NCBI GenBank assembly: GCA_002205965.3
Contig: NADL03000683.1
Location: forward strand, 372,001 to 436,000
From: Kappaphycus alvarezii
Taxonomy: Eukaryota; Rhodophyta; Florideophyceae; Gigartinales; Solieriaceae
DNA: 64,000 nt
Reading direction: 5' to 3'
Shown here: positions 22,990 through 36,500 of the stretch, piece by piece
Layout: every line of letters begins with the position of its first letter
Position numbering within the stretch: the stretch's first letter is position 1
Made by a program: the position numbers and the translations under genes
Notes under the pieces: generated by a model
The model's input: the letters and a program-made list of their open reading frames with translations, nothing else
Told to the model about the DNA's origin: nothing
Databases searched by the model: none

Positions 22990-24520
22990 ATGACATAGAT
23001 TACTACAAGGGGGGTGACAAAGAACGTCAGACGCCAATGTATCGGTACGGCAGTGGGATTTCATCAGATCCAGCGCGACTACAAGCGCTGGTGGATTACG
23101 ACCCGTCTTCGCAAGGGGCTAACGGGGAGGATAGAGGAGAGGATGATCAACTGCCCGACCAGGACAGAGGGTCGGGAGCTGAGCATGGTGTGTCATAGCA
23201 GGGTTGAACTTCTGGCTTGATTCTCTGCACCAAACTGTGCTGAGGATGGCCCGTTTTGTGCAGTCGGGAAAAAGTGCGACGGTTTCTGAGCGGCTTTTTT
23301 TCTGTTTTGTGAGAGTGTTGTCATAGATTCTATTGTAGGTGCTAGAGGTGTCCAAGCACAAGCAGATGTACGAATGCAGCAAGCACATGCAGCTAAAATA
23401 ATTAGTGGATGTGCATGAATTTCACGAGACTCTTGTTCTCAAGGAGACATCAGGTTTGTCCTCTTGTCCTGTGCAATCATCCACTCACCGCATTCCAACG
23501 ATCACTTAATGGCTAGAAACTTGCGGCGTGGCTTGGAAAAGACGGGACGTTACTTTACAACAAGCTTCTCCGTGACGTGCAGCTAACTTCTTGGAAAATA
23601 ATGGACAAACTGAAAATGCGCCCTTATCCGTTTAGAGAGACAAAGCGTCCGCGGTTCCAATTCATTGCAATGCACCATCCAGTTAGTGTTTGACGTAATA
23701 GTCGGTCAGTTGGTGCACCCTCCAGATAACGAATGAGTAAAGACAATCATTCATGCCCCCTTGATCTGTCGACCTACAGCCCCCATCAAATCAAGCAAGG
23801 TTTGCAATGCACAGGGTAACATCCCCACAGCCGTGTGATTTGCCATAAACTTTAAAGTTCCCTCTACCTGAAAGCTTAGGGGTTGTGGTGGTGAATCATG
23901 CGCAACTGAAAAGGGAATTTGTACGCCTCTCACGTGAGCATGCAAGAGTAGGCCTGTGCGTTTTTTTTCAATCTCATTATCTTGCTGAGAGATATTCAAG
24001 TGCGCTTAGCACCTAATCGAGTGGCCAGTTGTGGTGCCATTGCCAATTCCAGCGTGTGTGACCCGTTACCAATCTGCCGTTTCCGAAACTTTTGCAATGA
24101 TTTTTTCCTCAATCATTTGCTAATGTCGTGCTGCACTTTGAATGGCCCTATAAAAATCGCTGCCATCGATAACTGTGATCGGAGCTCAACAGGCCAACAG
24201 TGCTCCATCCGCATCGCGGATAATGGAGTCTTTAACGGCATTTATTCCTCAACGGCTGACCTTTCTTACGGAAAACAGTCTTGTCGCAAGTTTCAACTAT
24301 GGACCCGGTTCAACACGTATGATAGTAACCCAATATGAGACACGCCTCTAGTTTTGCGTGCAAACTACGCAATGAGCAACGTCCACAATACTACGGTACG
24401 AAGCACAATCCGATCTGATTAGTGCCTGTACGTGACCTTGCCTCTGCCAAACACTGGCATTACAGATTCATCTGTTGGCATGTCTTCACCCAATCGGTTC
24501 CTCAGCGTACTACAGCCTTA
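22990..24520. other. Intergenic region between convergent MgtC-type and bZIP genes
   Basis: It holds the possible C-terminal extension of the MgtC-type protein up to 23,198. The remainder has no supported gene. The 118-codon frame at 23,982-24,338 has no ATG at its start and no recognised domain. Confidence 0.4.
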
Positions 24521-25830
24521 TCACGGCGGGTCTTGCGGGGGCGGTGGCGGGTACGGTGGGCGTCGTCCGCTCGTCACCATCATAAACAAGTTGTCCAATT
24601 GCTTTTTAAACCCCTCGTTTTGGCTTTGCATGATTTCCAGCTTGCCCTCTAGTTGTAGCTTTTCTGCCTCCACTGCCGCCAGCCTCTCTTCCAACTCTTT
24701 GACATACGCCCTTCTCCTTACGCGGGAAACAGCCGCAGATTCCCTATTCATGTCCAGTCTCCGTTTGTAACGTTCTTGCTTTTCCGCCTCCGAGTCCTCC
24801 TCAGTCCTCATCCTGTCGTCAGATGGACCCCGTGACCCCTTCCGACTTGATGAGCCCTCCGCCGCAGAGCCTTCAGGATTAGGCCTTGCGCGCTTCGATG
24901 ACCGCCTGTCTCCAGTGACATCAATTCCAAAGCCATCGCTCTGGTTACCAGACAGTGTCAAACCGGCCTCCCGCTTTGTTGGGTCCCGCCGACTGTTTGC
25001 AAAGCTCTCCGCCTCCTGTTGCGCGCGAAGTCTAGCTTCCTCTACAGCTGATCGGGTTGGTTTCTTCTGTCTGTCGGGGGGAAGAAGCTAGGCCCCTTGT
25101 TGGAAGCTGAAGCCTCCGGAACGAGGATTCCGGAGGTGGCAGCAAGTGGAGAGCCGCGATGATGTCTGACTCGCTGTGCAGTCGCAGAATGTGCATAGGT
25201 TTCTAGGCCGACGGGATTTGTTTGGATTCTTGCAACCTGCTCTGGACCAGGCTGATTCACTAGAGCTTGAGAGGATGCGACACTGTGCCGTTCCGGGGGA
25301 ATGGTGTTAATTTGAGGTGGCAATCGCTTAGATTGCTGTAGATAGGCAGATGTCGGGGAACTTTTAATTGAGACATCGGGAATGACTGCGCCTTGAGTTA
25401 CCCTTGGTCGTCGCCCTCTAGACGGTCCTTGCGGCGGCGGAGAGATGTTGGGTGGCTGATGATGCGGAACTTGAGGCTGCTGACGTTGAGAGAGCTGAGA
25501 TTGAAGGGTTTGCTGGGGTTGGAGATGTGTTTGACCTTGAGGATGGGAGTACAAAGAGAGCGGAGATGAGGAAATGACAGGTAGGTGTTGAGACAGGCGC
25601 TGCATGTCTTCAGCTTTCGAAGGCGGTGGTGAGGCGGTATTTTGATGAGGGTTTGCAACGACGGGGTAGAGGTCCTCTTCGGCAACAGCGGCAGGAGCTG
25701 TTGAGACGTTGTGGGGAATGATTCGAGGAGACTGTTCCATCCACGAGGATGCTATACCGACGGAAGGATTTGGAAAGTCAGAGTCGTCGAACGGTAAACC
25801 CTGCATCATGGATAGCAAGTAGAAAGTCAC
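24521..25830 (-). CDS. bZIP transcription factor with long Q/P-rich N-terminus
   Basis: Two open segments on the minus strand make one protein. The N-terminal part (25,830-25,042; ATG at 25,830, alternative ATG at 25,809) is rich in Gln, Pro, Ser and His, typical of an activation region. The second part (about 25,060-24,521) carries KQERYKRRLDMNRESAAVSR, then VRRRAYVKELEERLAAVEAE. This basic region has the N-x7-R spacing (NRESAAVSR) that defines bZIP DNA binding. It is followed by heptad Leu/Val positions to about LEIMQSQNEGFKKQL, and the protein ends in a Pro-rich tail. The segments are in different frames. Either an intron with an acceptor CCTAG or ACAG near 25,070-25,085 joins them, or a one-base slip occurred at the G6 run 25,076-25,081. 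Family: nuclear dimeric regulator, target sites unknown. Neighbouring leader DNA to 26.3 kb is purine-rich on the plus strand. Confidence 0.85.
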
Positions 25831-26340
25831 TGTGAATGAGGGAGGGGTGGAAACGTTGCGTAGAATGTTTTGCGGAGAGATTGAACAGAAGTGAATCAGT
25901 CAATGGCGCAGGCTAGAGGAAGACAATGGGCAAATGATGAAGAGAGTATACAGAGGTGCGGGTTTAGGATTGAGGGAGGCGAATAACGTGAGCATGTCGA
26001 GACAAGCGGAACGTTAGGGATGGGGTCGGAAGAGAAGAGGGGAGTTTTGAGAGGGCAATGAAGAGTACACGAGGAGACTTGAAGTGCGTGAGAGACGATG
26101 GATGTAATTGACCTATGTTGGGTGTTGGGTCGCTTACATTGATGTGGACGGGAAGAGGATGAGAGAGATGATAAGGGCCAAGCAGAGGTGTGGAGAGGAA
26201 AGAATGTTGCGGAGTTTTGGAGTTTTGGTGAAGAATGGAAAGTGGCGCGGGACAAGGATTGAGGGATTGAGGGAAAGTGGAGAAGAAAGATCTGGCAATG
26301 GTGTAGAGGCGGGCAGTGAGTGAGGGCAGAAAGTGGGTGG
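25831..26340 (-). promoter_or_regulatory. Purine/pyrimidine-skewed 5' flank of the bZIP gene
   Basis: The plus strand is strongly GA-rich (GGAGAGG, GAGGAAGA runs), so the bZIP sense strand is CT-rich, mirroring the leader of the MgtC-type gene. I take this as 5' UTR or promoter DNA. No specific element is identified. Confidence 0.35.
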
Positions 26341-26501
26341 AGGGAGTTTGCTGGCGTTGATTAAATAAGGATTATCGATGGGGAGAAAGGGTCTTGTTTT
26401 CATTGAAAAAACGGCCCAATAGTTGCCAGAATCTCCAAAATATGACACATTCAAATGCAACGTGCCCTTATCAAGTAGTATGGATGTATGATATATGATG
26501 C

Positions 26502-26517
26502 TGTACTGTACTGTACA
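26502..26517. repeat. GCTGTACTGTACTGTA motif run
   Basis: Isolated GTACTGTAC-type run about 0.7 kb upstream of the bZIP start. Confidence 0.8.
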
Positions 26518-28499
26518 AGCCATATTCAAATGCGTAAGCTTTCGGCAGCGGGATCTCCGCTCTTATGAATCAAACAGGCCAGGCCCCCACTAAACCCCCC
26601 GTGCAAAACCTTTTTGCTTACAGAAGTTTTTTATTTGAAAGTTTCCTTTAATTTCATCACTTTATTCATTTTCGCCAGTAACGCATGGCTGCTGCTAACA
26701 ATACCTAAATCTTTATTTATTTTTTCTTTGAATCATCAAAGAAAAGGCCTGTACCTATATTGTACTCATACCCGTGACACCGGAAAAAAATGTCTCCTGT
26801 ACCATAATATGTCAAGTTCAAGCAACATCGCAACAGGCTCGTCATAGTCTCAAGTTTTCCCTAAACATGTTTATTTAAATACCATTTAAAATATTCATAA
26901 ACTGGACTGTATCAAAAACTGCTCCATGCTAATCAACACGACACTTCACGGGTGATTTTATTAATTAAAACACGCAAAAGGTGCACGCTTTTTAAAGAAA
27001 CTTAGAATTCCTGAATATTTTTTCGGCCATTGGTGGATCCATTTCAAACAGTAAATTCTGCTTACATTTGCGCCCATTGCTTACTTGTGTGTGTGTAGAT
27101 GGCTTTTAGAGCTTTACATATTACGATCACTTGGCAAGCCAGTAAACGGCAATCATGACACACCTCAGCATGAAAAATACATCTGCTAACTTGGTTTCTC
27201 TTGCAAGTACACTCTACACCCGGAAGACTCCCTTTCTTACTGTGCCGTGAGTTGTAGCTTCGGCGATTTGAACAACAGGCTACCACAGCTACGATTTTTT
27301 ATGAGAGATTGCACCGCATTGCAACTCTGCCGATGTTACTAGTCGCAAAACTTCAAAGCAGAAAAGCTGTTTACAACAAACACAAATGGTTTGTGCTACG
27401 GTGATGCAAAATGGACCATTGTAGAAACGGCCACCATCTATCCTCTTTGCTCCAATTTTTTTCTATTAAGCCGAGTCACCAACCCATTTCGGATTTTACT
27501 GCAGACTCCAACCAACCCATAATCTCCTTAAACTGTTGACATTTTCCACCCCGCCTTTCCCCAAATTGTGAACCTCCGAGAAACCTCTCAACTGGCAGCG
27601 AGTACCTGTTTCAGAGAGTTGTCAAACTATTCTTTATACAACATCACATTACCTTTTCAGACTTTCTGAGCCAGTTTCTAATCAAATCGCCCGTTCAACC
27701 CACTCTTCCTTCCCGTTCTGTCTACGCTTACTGCTTTTGACTTCAACTAGCTACTGCTTTCGTCTACATGTTTTACACGGCAAAATCCATTCTCAAACAT
27801 GAAATAGCACCATGTTCCTGCCCTCTTCACTGCAATCCTACATAAACCGTACATAAAATTGCTGCCGTCCCTCTCTCCATTTTCCTCTATGAACTGACTG
27901 CCTCTGTAACGTTTATTATTTGTGAATTCATTACTGGAGTTTTTCCGGACAAACAACGTCGATTTGCATTTTTCATCTCAACAATGGCCCCAAAACCTAT
28001 CATTTTTTCTCTGTGCAAATTGAAGAGAGGCCCGCAATATTGTTGGCAACCGGGGCAACGCCGACGCAAGTGATCGAAAGCCGGAAACACAGCTACATAA
28101 AGTACACCAACACTTTCGTACAGGTAATTCATCTGGCTTGAACAAAACACTGGCCTTCATGACTCTTTTTTGATAATTTACGGTCAATCCCCGGTTTAGG
28201 ACTGCCAATTGAAATTATGAACTCTGAATGTTGGATCACTTAATGTTCATTGTTTCTTCGAAGCAACTTCATGTCGGGAAAATAGCTCTATCTATGGCCT
28301 TGTATCAAAAGATTCAAGGTTTACGCTTAGCCATATATGTTCTTGGCGCTGTAATATACTGCATACATCTGTAAAGTGGGGTTGAGATCCTCAAGAGCGG
28401 ATGCAGATATTTAAGCGAAGCAATCCTGTTATTGCCTGTCGCGAATGGTTTTGGCATATAAGAAATGCAGCTGATGGGAAAATTACCTTTGTTCTGTAT

Positions 28500-28570
28500 A
28501 GGGGGGTAAAGGGGTAAAGGGGTTTTACTTGAATGGGTGAATGGGGCTTACAGTCGGGGTAAAGGGGTGG
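28500..28570 (+). repeat. G-rich GGGGTAAA tract (possible G-quadruplex)
   Basis: GGGGGGTAAAGGGGTAAAGGGG is followed after 12 bases by GGG, GGGG and GGGG-TAAA-GGGG. Four or more G-runs within 40 bases could fold as a G-quadruplex. GGGTAAA also occurs at window position 27-33. Confidence 0.6.
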
Positions 28571-28629
28571 TTTACTGCGAGTAATGGAAAGGTTGGGAGT
28601 CCTCTGTACTTGTATGTAATCAGTTCTGT

Positions 28630-28654
28630 ATAGTACTGTACAGTACAGTACTGC
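28630..28654. repeat. GTACTGTACAGTACAGTACTG motif run
   Basis: Palindromic run of the GTAC motif, 60 bases after the G-rich tract. Confidence 0.85.
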
Positions 28655-29208
28655 TTGCCAAACACATAATCACGCCAATTTCTGGAAGTTTTCAGGCCGA
28701 ACTATCCTTCATTTCGCTTCTGCAGATTGCCGTCTTGGAAATTACTCGCGGTATTCATGACTTCTTGCTCGCAGAATCGGGGGAACAAGGGGGTTCCTTA
28801 ACTGTAACAGATATGCTGACTGAATCTGATACCATGGCAAAAAAAATTTGGATAATCGATTCATGTGAGCGGTAAAATGCATATCGCTCCACGAAGTTTG
28901 ATGCAGAAGGCGGTTTACTCTGAATACTGTCGCTGGACGCATGCTCGTATAGGGAAAGCTGTTGGGTGGTTAATTGCTTGAAAAGAATTGTCGGCTTTTT
29001 AAACTTTTGAGCTCGTAATAAGTGCGTCATTTCAATCTGGGTAAAACAAGTTTCAAAGATTTTCGAAGATATATGAACAGTAACCCGCATAGAACCACAT
29101 AGGACGAATACGCTGCGTTCGAAATTCCCGCAACAAAACGTTTATTTTGCTCTTTGTTATTGGTTTATGGAATTAGTTCTATCATCACGCGTTGTTGAAA
29201 AAGGCTCT

Positions 29209-29240
29209 TTTGCGAAGGCCTTGGCATAGGCCTTCGCAAA
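29209..29240. repeat. Perfect hairpin, 13-bp stem and 6-base loop
   Basis: TTTGCGAAGGCCT (29,209-29,221), loop TGGCAT, AGGCCTTCGCAAA (29,228-29,240). The stem is perfect and GC-richer than its surroundings. No adjacent gene makes it an obvious terminator. Confidence 0.85.
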
Positions 29241-29737
29241 GGACCCGAAAGGGCAGGAAGATTTCGTATGAATTGCGCCCTAGAAGGGGCCTGGAATTGG
29301 GCACATTACGCCCTTAAGCCATTCAAACCTATTGTAGCATATTGAAGTGCCTAAACCAACGAAGACCATGCACATTGCAAAACCAAGTCGCATGCGCCTA
29401 GGTTGTTATATAGACAGAGCAAACGATCTATTGACAAAGATTAAAAATTGGTCCCTGTGTTTGACATTGTTGTCCCGGGTTGTAACCTTAGTTTCATTCC
29501 AGGCTTTACGAACCGGACAGAGTATGAAGACGCCTCCGAATCGTTCATTTTGAAACTGAACCGCCCAGAAATTTATGGTCGAAAACGAGACTTCCTCACA
29601 TTAAGCGCATGGCTTCACAAAGTTTAAAAATACCCTTGCCTTGGTTCAGATAGGAGGTATTTCGAACCTTTTTTTACAGATTTAAGTAGGCCTGCCAAAC
29701 AAACACAACCCGGCAAGGGCTTAACCGATGCCTGCTC

Positions 29738-30510
29738 CAGCAAAGAAGACGAAAGAGAACCCCCCCAATAAAATCTCAGCAAACCGAGAAAATAACAGGT
29801 TGAAAAACACCCGGTGTAAGCGCTGTGCTTACAGAAAGCGACAACGACAGCGACGATTTCTTGAAGTGAGCGACGTTGGGTAAAACCGATAGGACAACAA
29901 CAGATAGGACCCCTCGCGTGCTGTGACAAAGAAACAAGCGCCAGTGCCGAAATATGATTATAACACAAATGTGCTATCAAAGTAATTTAATTACTTTGGA
30001 TCAAAGTATCAAAGCAATGGATTTATCATCCGTCGGAGTAGATATTTGCAAAAATTAAGATTCTTAGCAAAAAATCCCGACTACAAAGGATAATTTTACA
30101 GGAACCACATCAGCATTCACCAGTGGCGCAATGTTCCAGATATGGTCCCAACTGTGTAATTCAAATTGGGCCGTCAGCTATATTCAATGTGATATATTAC
30201 CAGGTATTTCATTGCACGTGGAGAAAGAAACGCGGGTTCAACGTAAGTCTCGAACTATTAGGGTAAAAGTATCGAAACTGTTCGTCATTTTGGCGAAAAA
30301 ATCTTTACGAGAACAGGAGGAAGAGTCTTTTCTCTTGACTTAACTTTCCCTCTGGACAACGTTAAGCGTTGGCTTCAGACTATTTATACTAAGATAAGAA
30401 TAGCATGGATAGTAGTTCGGGCATGGTTAAAGCAAGATGATGAAATTTCATCCCAGATTAAAAGAATAATGGACTACCTAGAATTATTTAGGTACTTAAA
30501 TAGTTTCTAA
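29738..30510 (+). pseudogene. Unassigned retroelement-like coding debris
   Basis: From an ATG at 29,728 or 29,738 the plus strand reads PAPAKKTKENPPNKISANRE, then a basic CKRCAYRKRQRQRRF. Three stops follow, then KKQAPVPKYDYNTN. This resembles the basic start of a gag protein, but I cannot name a family. A second open piece at about 30,342-30,510 gives FPLDNVKRWLQTIYTKIRIA and more, again unassigned. Weak evidence. Confidence 0.25.
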
Positions 30511-33500
30511 TCGAATAAAGAGCATTTGTTGAGATAGAAAGGGAATAAAACTGATTAACTGCGTCTATGAGCCTGCTTTACAAAATAGTCCGATCTTTTC
30601 GGACGCTTTTCCACCTGAACTTCCGCCGCAAAGAGCAGTAGATTAGGTGATTCAAACTTAACCAGGATCCAAACCACCACATCTTCCTCCGTTGTATTTT
30701 TTACCCAAAGAGCTTATCATCGCTACATAATACCTTATCGAATTCTTTCGCAATGAAAAAACCAGGTGCAGTTTTTCCCCGCGGGATCTTTTCTTACAAA
30801 GAGGCGGAGATATAAATTCGAGGGGCATCATGGAAAATTCAGGATCAAACGCACATAGAAGAGAAAAACGCTGTTCATCTTCCAAGCACCATTGAAATTT
30901 TCAAACGCCTTGGTTCTTTCCTAACTTTCCCTAATGCTTACTCCAACACTTTATTTCACCTGAGTCGCTTTCGTACTGATTAAACTTCGAGGACGGCCTT
31001 TACTGCAAAACGTGGGCAGTGCGAGTGTTTCGTCCTCTTCCGGTGATATTTTGCAAAGATCCCACATCCTATCTGTCACAAATGAAGTATGTCCTTTTCA
31101 AATACAGAAAGTAGTTGTAGTCCTTCATGTATATATGGCTTACTGGTATACATTTCAAAAGCCAACGGCACCTTGAAGTCGAATTTGATGTTGCGAAATC
31201 GCGAAATTATGCAGTCTTCGGACGCAATAAATGATCCGTACATGATCCGTACAGCACGTGGGTGTAGTTACTTGCATACTTTTGATTCTAAATAGTCCCA
31301 ATTTCTGCTCTGCAGGGATCGGGCACTGCGTGATTGGACAGAGACGAGTAATATATCTGAGCTACAATGCTTCATTGTTCTGTTAAATATTTTATAGTAC
31401 TTATTACAGGTTTTATATCATTTGCTGCAATCTTAAATATCTCAGAACGAAAATAAAAGTATTAGAAAAGTGGCATGTCAAGTTTGATCTCATCTGCGAA
31501 CGCTTGGAGACCCCTCTATTTTCTCCTCCTATTCTTGTCTCCCTGCAATGGTCGACTCATTTTTATTGCAATATAGATAAGTCATAGAAGGATTTAGGGG
31601 AGAAATTTATTCAATAGGAAGCATATGGGTACGAAGGTTCTGTTGCTTAATTATCTAGTTTCTTAATGGAAAAGACGGAAAATTAACTCACCAGTACCGC
31701 GAGATCCTCTGTTTCGTTAATTCCTTAGGATTTTTCTGTTTCTTATAGAGGAAATGGAGCTCGAGTTTATGAAGTATAGACACGCCTTGAAACACTATTT
31801 AACGGAAATTCACTTGAAACCTGGGACCTACGCTTCCCCTATTTTCTTTCTTGGTTTGGAACAAAACACATGTCTATAAAATCAAAGGTTCGTCTATTTC
31901 TTTTTGATAATTTCTGTCTCGTATCCGGCTTCAATAGAAAAAAATTCTACGTTTAAGCCTCGAGGGGTTAAGATGTTTCGGCGAGGTCATCAAATGTTCT
32001 CGAAGTAAAATACGTGTCGAAGACTGTCCTGAGGCTGATATTTAGGAACTTTAGAGGCTAATTGCCAGAATTTTTCATCTAAAAGAACTTCGTCTACCTC
32101 ATTTTTTACTTGCTGACATTTACTCGTGTGAAAACTTACTATGGCGAGAATTCTAAGTACAAGCGAAATTGGAGATATATTCTGTATATATTGCGCATAA
32201 TGGTCTTGTATCTATGCACTTATAGCTGCCGAATAAAAAGTCTAGGGGAGGCTACTTTCACGAAAATCATGAATTTCGACGATCTAAGAGCTATTGCAAT
32301 AGGTCTCTTCAATACAGCAACTGGTCACGATAGAAGGCCTTAGCTACCCTGCAGCCAAATGAGGTACCCTTAGGACGTTGAATTATCGTTTGAATAGATT
32401 TTATTTCGAATTTATTACAATTTCGAGATATCGCGAAGCTATCATAATTTTTTTCACCTTTTTCTAAAAAATTCCCTTAAACACACCGAAAGGATTAAAA
32501 GTGTCGGTCTTTCTTCCTACGAATACACCGAATTGTATTGTTTCATATATCGACCTCAAAATTTGGTGCTCAGCTCATCCCACGTGTAATAGACTTATAA
32601 GTTGTTGAACTATCAATATCCGTGGACCATCGTCCGCCAATGCATTTTCATTATAAATTATGAATCATTCGAAAGACAAAACCATATGATGTAAGTTTTG
32701 TCACTAGAAAGATGAGTATTAATGTCCACTTGTATCTGCAGAATTCTCAACACCGCTGCAGATGCAGAATGATCATATTTCTCTCCTTTGGGTATCGATT
32801 GAGGATGGACCCTACTATCAACACAGGATCTTCAGCACAGTAATTCATCAAAATTGTAGATTATTGAGAAAATCAGGCCTCAAACGACGGCATAGCAGAT
32901 GTACGCAAAGTTCCTACAAAAAATCGCCCGATCAAGATTCGATATTTACAACGCACGAAGGTGTGAACGACCCCACTATGAACTGAAAAAGCAGTTTGGC
33001 TCAGCCATGAGAAATTTCCTGATTTACTCGCGAGCACTCAATCTTCAAATGGAAAGCGTGAAATTTCATGTCCCGCTCATGATTTTTGAAATCATTAACA
33101 AAAAGCAGTGCGATTAAAATTTCCAGATAGTATGCGAACATATCCTTTGTGTATTTTGATCATGTAATAAAGAAAAAGTACAATATGAGGGCACTAGACT
33201 GGAAATAGTCCAGCTTTCAGTGCCTATTCTAGACATAAATGTCCTTTTTTATACTAATTAGTCCATTTATTATCTCATCATCACAAAAAAAGGTTAGCAG
33301 TTTCAGAATTTCAAAAAAGGCGCACTTAAGCACAAGCCGGACTTCTTACTTACTTTTGTTTTTGTGGATGGCATCTGTACTTTCAATGGATTCTTTCATG
33401 CTGATACACATGATATAATACCCAGGAGCACATTTTTGCCCCATATACAATACATTGAAATATGCTTCAGCGTTATGCAGGGTTTTTGCCACGGGGAAAC

Positions 33501-36500
33501 TGACTTTCAGTTTTGGACAGAGTCAGCATACATTGGACCCGAATCGACAGTAATTTTACCATATAAATTGCGCCTGAGGGACGGTCGAGACCTGAGTTTA
33601 TTCTGTCCTTAATTCGGTCGAGCCGAAAAATGAATACCCGGGATGCTTGACTCCAGAGAAATTATAAATACCACATCAGCAAGTCATTTACGCCTTTTAT
33701 TTGAGAATAAAGAGGAATATATCTATTCAGGAAGGTTGAGGACTGAGAATACCGCACGGTAATGATATTTCAGCGCTTGAACTCCCGTCATCTGCTTCGA
33801 GGGTATACGACCACTCTGTATCATCAATATTTTACTCATTTGTCATTTTCGAGTGTACACTGACCGACTATTAAAGTTAAGATCTCACTTGATGACTGGA
33901 CCACCATGTCCGTCCCTCAACGTGCCGAAGTGAATCTTGCGTCTTCTTTCTCTTAAATTTCCCTTTCTTCTCACTCTTATTCTTTTCTTGTGACATAAAA
34001 ATGGACTTCAGGGGAAACTCTCAAGATATTGAGCAAATTTTTCATTTTTCGATAACCAGATCAATTAATTACCGGAAAGTCGAGAAAAAAATATTTGCAG
34101 GGTGCATATGTTGGAAGGCGGTGACATTTGCCCGGTTTACTATTTGAACAGAATAATCTGCACCCGCATTGAAGTTCCAGATTCCTCAGTATATCGTCGA
34201 GCCCGATGAAGTATATCAGTCGTGGCAGCTCGTAACGTTATAAATTGAACTCAAAGTTCCGTGGAAGTGATTTATTGGAAATTTGGTATATATTTTCTGC
34301 CGTTCTGAAATCATCGCGGTCAACATTCGCGCCAATCGAAGTAAACCAACCACAAGCATCCCAAACATTTAAGTTAACGACAAGTATACCCTTACTACGG
34401 AAGGGAAATGCCCCAGGTTCAATGCAGGGGAAAACTAATTGTACGGGTCCAAACTACCCACCTAAAAATAAATGAATTATTAATACCCTCACTGTCCTTG
34501 GTACGGAGCCAAAAGCTTCAGCTCATCTGTGTATCCCTACCGTAATTATTGAAATTTATTTTTCCAGTTAAACCTGATAATTTAGAACGTATTACCGACA
34601 GTGCGAAAATCAATCTGTGATGTTTCTACTATCTTGGCTATTGTTGCAGGGTCGGGAGTGCTCCGGTTTACAGCTCGAACAATTTTTTCGTAAAATTCCC
34701 TCGTAAACACTCTTGAGCAGGGATAAGTACAGCAATGCCCTTATAGGAGCAACACATGCCAATTATTAATTGCTGCAAGAACCTAGGAGCATCGCCGATT
34801 GCAATACACAAATATTCAAAGAGCCCAATTTTCCCGACTCTCCGATTTCTCAATAAACCCACCTGTGGTTAGCACCTAAAGCATGCAAAGTAACGATAGA
34901 ACTAAACATTTTTCCATCTTCAAAGTGATTTTAAATTTAACTTCTGTTTTCGTTTTACTAGGTGATACACCATGAGTGGAGACAAAAGCGTCTTGAGTTC
35001 ATTGTGCTTAACAAGGTAAATTTATTTGAGTGAATATTATCCTAATCTGTACTAAAATCGTTTTAGTAAATAATATCCTTATCTTTGATTAAAAGGAAAA
35101 AGAATAGTCTCTGAGGGATTAGAACCTTTCGCAAAGTCAAGATTTGTTCCCTTAGAATTGCCACTGGTATTATTCATCACTTACAGAATAAAGGAATTAT
35201 AAGAATCTATCGATTTCAATTATTCCGGTGCTGTCGATTTCAACAACTCGATTCCTCAGTGAGAACATCAGCGAAGTGATCGTTTTCAAAAATTATGAGA
35301 GGTAGTAAGGGTAGAGGACTAAATTTTTGCGACTAAATATCGAGTAAGTGATAGAAACACTCACCCTAGTCTCTCCACGTCCGTACCTTTCAAATATTTA
35401 AGAACCTTTCAAATATTTAAGAACCAATTCGAATCTAGTTCGTATCTATTCTATGATCGGAATATGTTAAGGAAATGAGAAAAAAAATCTCTTCCATATA
35501 ACCTTAATGTTTACTCATAACCGAATAAAATAAGGCGGGGCATGGGGGTTCGTTTACTGCTGCAGATAAGCTGGCTGTATGGTGTGTGAAGATGTATGCA
35601 TGAATAAAATAATACATGCCTTCAAAAATTGTGCAAATGGTAGAATGCTTTTAGGCTGCGTATAGAACCGTAGAATAGCTAGCGAGAGAATAGGCGAGAA
35701 ATTAGGGCAATGCTGGATAGGCTGCAGTGTAGAGTGGTGTCACACGAAAAGAAAAATGCGTGGAATCTGGGTTGAATGTGGAGGATAACATGGGGCATTC
35801 TGGACGGACAAAAGCAGCAAAACATCATGGAATCAGATATTCATGAGTTAATTGCATCGATCGTAATCATTTAAAACGACATCATGGAACCCTATAAATC
35901 CAAAGTAAGAATTTATATTGTAATGTTACAGGAAAAAGGCCGTTAAGCTTCTGTCCACCTTCCATTCCAATCACACACCTGGAATTGAAAATTTTGTTCA
36001 AAAAAAGCTAGCATCATAGTGAAAAGACCTCCTAGCTTAAATGATACAGCAAATATGTCCTTCCTTACGAACCTTTCCGGTTCTCAGCACTCCGGGCTCC
36101 GACACTAAACACATCCCCTATTCCCCCAATATATCCTCGTGCTTGATAAATACTCCTTAGATTTAATTAATACAGAGGAATTAGAATAGCAGCGACCATT
36201 CTTAGTGGACAGCCAGTTGCTTCGAGAGGATGACTAGCCAATAATCATGACTACCTATATCAGAGACGCGCGTCTTCACCCGCGCGCAATAAAACGTTCG
36301 ATTTCCTCGGCCTAAATATTTTTGAGGATCTTCTTCTACCATGGGGGCCCGGGGGTTCATTTCCTGTAACGGATGAGCTGCCTTCTATTATGCGGGAGAC
36401 ATTGAGCTCCCTTGGACTATTATTCGGTTTATTTAAGGCATAGATATGTTCAACCTGGAGCAAGAATCAGCTGGCGTAACCTACTAAATACAATAACTGT

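Larger units (their letters stand above)
26520..29200. other. Non-coding stretch with a G-rich tract and one motif run
   Basis: No gene supported. Contains the GTAC run at 28,630-28,654 and the G-rich tract at 28,500-28,570, listed separately. Short minus-strand frames at 27.7-28.2 kb have no recognisable domain. Confidence 0.4.
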
